Shown in pieces: positions 10,861-13,275 of a stretch of DNA of 13,275 bases. Source of the DNA: Hamiltosporidium magnivora (Eukaryota; Microsporidia; Dubosqiidae); assembly GCA_004325065.1 (NCBI GenBank), contig PITI01000380.1, positions 1-13,275 on the forward strand, given 5' to 3'. Position numbers and translations under genes: made by a program. Within the stretch, counting starts at the first letter, position 1. Each line of letters begins with the position of its first letter. The notes under the pieces are model-generated. The model saw only the letters and a list, made by a program, of their open reading frames with translations, had not been told where the DNA came from and ran no database searches.

Positions 10861-11412
10861 TAGTTTATGTTGAGAAATTAATCTACTATTTCAAGTAAAT
10901 TATTAGGTAGTATTCGCGCGTACTATCATTTTTTTGAAAATAAAGCATGATATAATTTTTTTCTATTTCATTTTGTTATTTCAGTATATAACAATAAAAC
11001 ATATAATTGGTGTTCAAAAATATGTTGAAGACATATCGTTTTTCCTTTCTTTATATTAAAAATTATAATCAAAATTACCTGCTAGGTAATATTTTTCGCA
11101 AACTCTAATTACCCTATTTTAGTTTATTCTGTCATTGAAAAAAAATCTACTCTGTAAAAAAAAATCGAGACAGGCAGATTTCGCCCAAGCGATGATGTTT
11201 ATGACGATGTGGTTTTTTTTATCGATTTACTGATTTGTAGTCTATATAAACTCGTATATTACAAGTTTCTGTAAAATTTCGTCTATTGATCTTCAATATT
11301 ATCTCACATCTACATCTTCGATCAGGCCCGGTCTGGGAAGCACTTTGCAAAATCGTTTGATCCATGTTATAGGTTGATTTTCTGACGGAATTTGTTTATT
11401 CACTTTATTAGT

Positions 11413-11446
11413 GTTTCTATCCTCACATTTTGAGAATGATAGAAAC
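11413..11446. repeat. Bulged stem-loop of 13 base pairs
   Basis: The outer arms GTTTCTATC (11413-11421) and GATAGAAAC (11438-11446) pair perfectly. The inner arms CTCA (11422-11425) and TGAG (11431-11434) also pair, leaving a five-base loop (CATTT) and a three-base bulge (AAT). It is more GC-rich and longer than most chance hairpins in this window. No adjacent gene explains it; it could be part of a transposon end or a non-coding transcript. Confidence 0.5.
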
Positions 11447-11777
11447 TACATTCTTTCTGGTAAGTACTACAAATCCTATATTTAAAGTTTCTGAAAAAAA
11501 CCAAAAATCTTTCTAAAATATCCCAAAGTATACAAAAGCAAGCTATTCTATGAACTTTCGAGTAAAATTAGGGGAAAATTATTACACGCGCGATTTTCAA
11601 ACAAAATGATCTATATAAAAAATTTTTTGTCACGCACTTTCTTGGTCAAAGCAGTTTTACGACGCTTTTTGATATTTATATACTGTAAAATTAACATTTT
11701 GGCATACAAACGAGTTCAAATCTGTTTGCATTTATTAGTTCTAGGACTAATATTTTAATCGTTTAAGATAGATTTAG

Positions 11778-11815
11778 CCTCAACACCGAGAGGTACAATA
11801 GAACTGGAATAAGTG
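11778..11815 (+). repeat. Short interspersed repeat, copy C (right-end fragment)
   Basis: The first 15 bases (CCTCAACACCGAGAG) are identical to 10517-10531 in copy A, and 16 of the next 23 bases also match with no gap. A shared GC-rich 15-mer is unlikely by chance in such AT-rich DNA. Only this right part of the element is recognisable; nothing like the left part of copies A and B was found just upstream. Confidence 0.55.
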
Positions 11816-12240
11816 TGTAGATAAAGTTAGATATAAAAAAGTCTCGCGATAAAACTTCTGTATTATACCGTAACTCATTGTACGTGTAGCTTTTTTGCGA
11901 AATTTTATGTATTTTATTGTTTTTAACGTCGGAAACTTTTTTTATACATTAGATGAATATTTAAGCTTCATATCATATTAAATATTAGAATCCTAAGATT
12001 GAAATAAGGCCAACTAAATAAAATACCTTATCAGAATTTAATAAAAAAAATATTTTTTGAAAATAAATTTTCACAACCGATTTTTTATGAAAAATATAAT
12101 TTTTATATCATTTATAGTTGATAAAGTACAACAAACTTTTTTTTTATGGGATAATATACTGTAAATTAAAATATCATTTTTAATTATTATATCTACAATG
12201 TAATTTAAGAAATTAAAAATTCACAACTTTTATATTTTAC

Positions 12241-12756
12241 ATGGGTTCAAATAGAAATTCCGAAATTTTAGATTTACAGAATAAAGAAGAAGGAAGCATA
12301 TTCGAAATAAATGGCTCTAATTGTATTGAAAACGTGAATAAGTATAAAGAACCATATATTATCGATATACAAAGTGGAATATTGGTAAAACCAATTGACC
12401 TTCTCGAAATAAAAACTCCATATTTTTTAAAAAATATTAATGAAAACATATTTCCTAAAGAAAATGAAAGTCAAAAAGAAACTTCCATGATTTTAGAAAT
12501 AGAAAACCATCAATCTGATAAGAAAGAAGAAATTGCAAAAGATAATCCATATAAAGGACATTCACAAGGTGCGAATGTAAATATAACTCAATATTATGTA
12601 AGACAATCTACAAATTGCTATTCGTCATTTATATATTGGTTTATACTGTTTTATATCTTTGTTATAGCTTTTCTAATGTTTTATTTATTTTACAGTCTCA
12701 TTCAAGATTTCTCTTACTCACCTTTAGTTTATAACGATTATATGGATGGATATTGA
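12241..12756 (+). CDS. Hypothetical protein, 171 aa, probably tail-anchored
   Basis: I do not recognise this protein. It is an intact single-exon frame starting at the first ATG, preceded by AT-rich sequence without an obvious promoter motif. Residues 1-128 are hydrophilic, acidic and rich in Glu, Lys, Asn and Ile, with no signal peptide and no clear domain. Residues about 129-153 form a single strong membrane segment (FIYWFILFYIFVIAFLMFYLF), followed by a polar tail of about 18 residues ending in NDYMDGY. A lone C-terminal membrane helix behind a cytosolic region is the layout of tail-anchored proteins of the ER, vesicles or mitochondrial remnants; SNAREs share it, but no SNARE heptad pattern is obvious. 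Codon use resembles the LRR gene. An AATAAA lies 29 bases past the stop. A minus-strand open frame over its first part is a shadow. Confidence 0.75.
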   Translation: MGSNRNSEILDLQNKEEGSIFEINGSNCIENVNKYKEPYIIDIQSGILVKPIDLLEIKTPYFLKNINENIFPKENESQKETSMILEIENHQSDKKEEIAKDNPYKGHSQGANVNITQYYVRQSTNCYSSFIYWFILFYIFVIAFLMFYLFYSLIQDFSYSPLVYNDYMDGY

Positions 12757-13034
12757 TTTTTATTCCGTTAAAAAAAATATTTTCAATAAAATCGTAATTC
12801 TTTAATATATTGAATCGATTTTGTTTCTTATCTTTTAATAAAGTGAAAAAAAAAGCTAAATTTCTTAATTTTTAATTGATTTGAACGTTAATTTAAAAAT
12901 GTAAATATCTTCTTTGTACAAAACTGATATTCCAACAATTATATTTTGTGTAATTTTGATAAATTTCATAACGGAAATCGTATATATAAGAAGAAAAATT
13001 CCTTTATACTAAATATATTTCTAGCTTAAAAAGT
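12757..13034. other. AT-rich 3' flank of the 171-aa gene
   Basis: This is the presumed 3' untranslated region and spacer. It has two AATAAA hexamers (12785-12790 and 12837-12842) and poly(A)/poly(T) runs. No coding frame was recognised. Confidence 0.5.
12785..12790 (+). promoter_or_regulatory. Candidate polyadenylation signal of the 171-aa gene
   Basis: A canonical AATAAA lies 29 bases after the stop codon at 12756, a spacing usual for compact eukaryotic genes. A second AATAAA occurs at 12837-12842. In DNA this AT-rich such hexamers are common, so position is the main support. Confidence 0.4.
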
Positions 13035-13275
13035 GGAGGGAGGATAACCACATAAAAAACTTTCTGCTTGGCAATGAGTGTGTGAAACTGGTGTGAGATC
13101 ATTGTTTAGATTTTTGGTGGGAATAAAACCACACTAAATCTTCGGTTGTTACATGAGAGTTATTATGAGGAGGAGAGGTCTACGAAATGGCGAAACTTTT
13201 TCTACAAATTTATTTGTAGTTTTTTATGTAACCAGATTACAGATCGCAGCTGAACATGTAGGTAATTGCCATGTA
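13035..13275 (+). repeat. Short interspersed repeat, copy B (runs toward the window end)
   Basis: Positions 13035-13066 match copy A at 10341-10372 without gaps (about 26 of 32). ATCATTG at 13098-13104 keeps the same 63-base offset, and GGTGGGAATAAAACCACAC at 13116-13134 matches copy A at 10421-10439. The two blocks within copy B also resemble each other (GGATAACCACATAAAAAACTTTC and GGAATAAAACCACACTAAATCTTC), suggesting an old internal duplication of a unit of about 82 bp. Beyond about 13140 the similarity to copy A fades, and the right-end motif of copies A and C is not reached before the window ends, so the right limit is unknown. Confidence 0.55.

Larger units (their letters stand above)
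10861..12240. other. AT-rich spacer after the hAT fossil
   Basis: No gene is supported. The left part probably holds the 3' end of the hAT element, but no terminal inverted repeat was matched. Short local structures are present: a CGCGCG-centred imperfect palindrome at about 10907-10927, ATTACC/GGTAAT arms at 11074-11090 and a stem-loop at 11413-11446. A plus-strand open frame of 87 codons at 11495-11758 has its only ATG late and no recognised motif. Repeat copy C lies at 11778-11815. Confidence 0.5.

Noticed and set aside
11330..11462. Minus-strand open frame (about 50 codons) with protein-like sequence
   Set aside because: No start codon near its beginning and no motif I can place; it overlaps the stem-loop, and frames this long are common by chance here.
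12237..12449. 70-codon minus-strand frame
   Set aside because: It is antisense to the start of the 171-aa gene and is best explained as its shadow.

Overview
The window looks like a gene-poor, very AT-rich piece of a small eukaryotic genome. My best guess is a microsporidian with an expanded, repeat-bearing genome of the kind known from Hamiltosporidium or Edhazardia-type arthropod parasites. This is inferred from intronless genes, long AT-rich spacers, a large secreted leucine-rich-repeat protein with no housekeeping neighbours, and a decayed animal-type hAT transposon. No rRNA, tRNA or conserved microsporidian marker is present, so the placement is tentative.

Layout. Positions 1-4742 hold no gene I can support, only AT-rich spacer with a few short inverted repeats. 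Positions 4743-7181 (minus strand) encode a single-exon protein of about 812 residues with an N-terminal signal peptide and degenerate leucine-rich repeats in its C-terminal half. Positions 7182-8941 are spacer. Positions about 8942-10860 (plus strand) are the main hidden feature: a fossil hAT-superfamily transposase of the GTF2IRD2/SCAND3/ZBED5-like (Charlie-type) group. It is broken by many stops and some frameshifts but can be followed from its N-terminal finger to its C-terminal dimerisation region. It is interrupted at about 10331-10563 by a short repeat with a candidate target-site duplication. Relatives of that repeat lie at 11778-11815 and at 13035 to the window end. Positions 12241-12756 (plus strand) encode a 171-residue protein with one membrane segment near the C-terminus, which looks tail-anchored.

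The two intact genes account for about 22 percent of the window and are not visibly linked in function. The LRR protein could act at the secretory or host-facing surface, and the small protein in an internal membrane; both are inferences. The transposon and repeats show successive invasion: the hAT element entered, a short repeat then landed inside it, and the whole has since decayed. I found no defence system, CRISPR array, operon or RNA gene.
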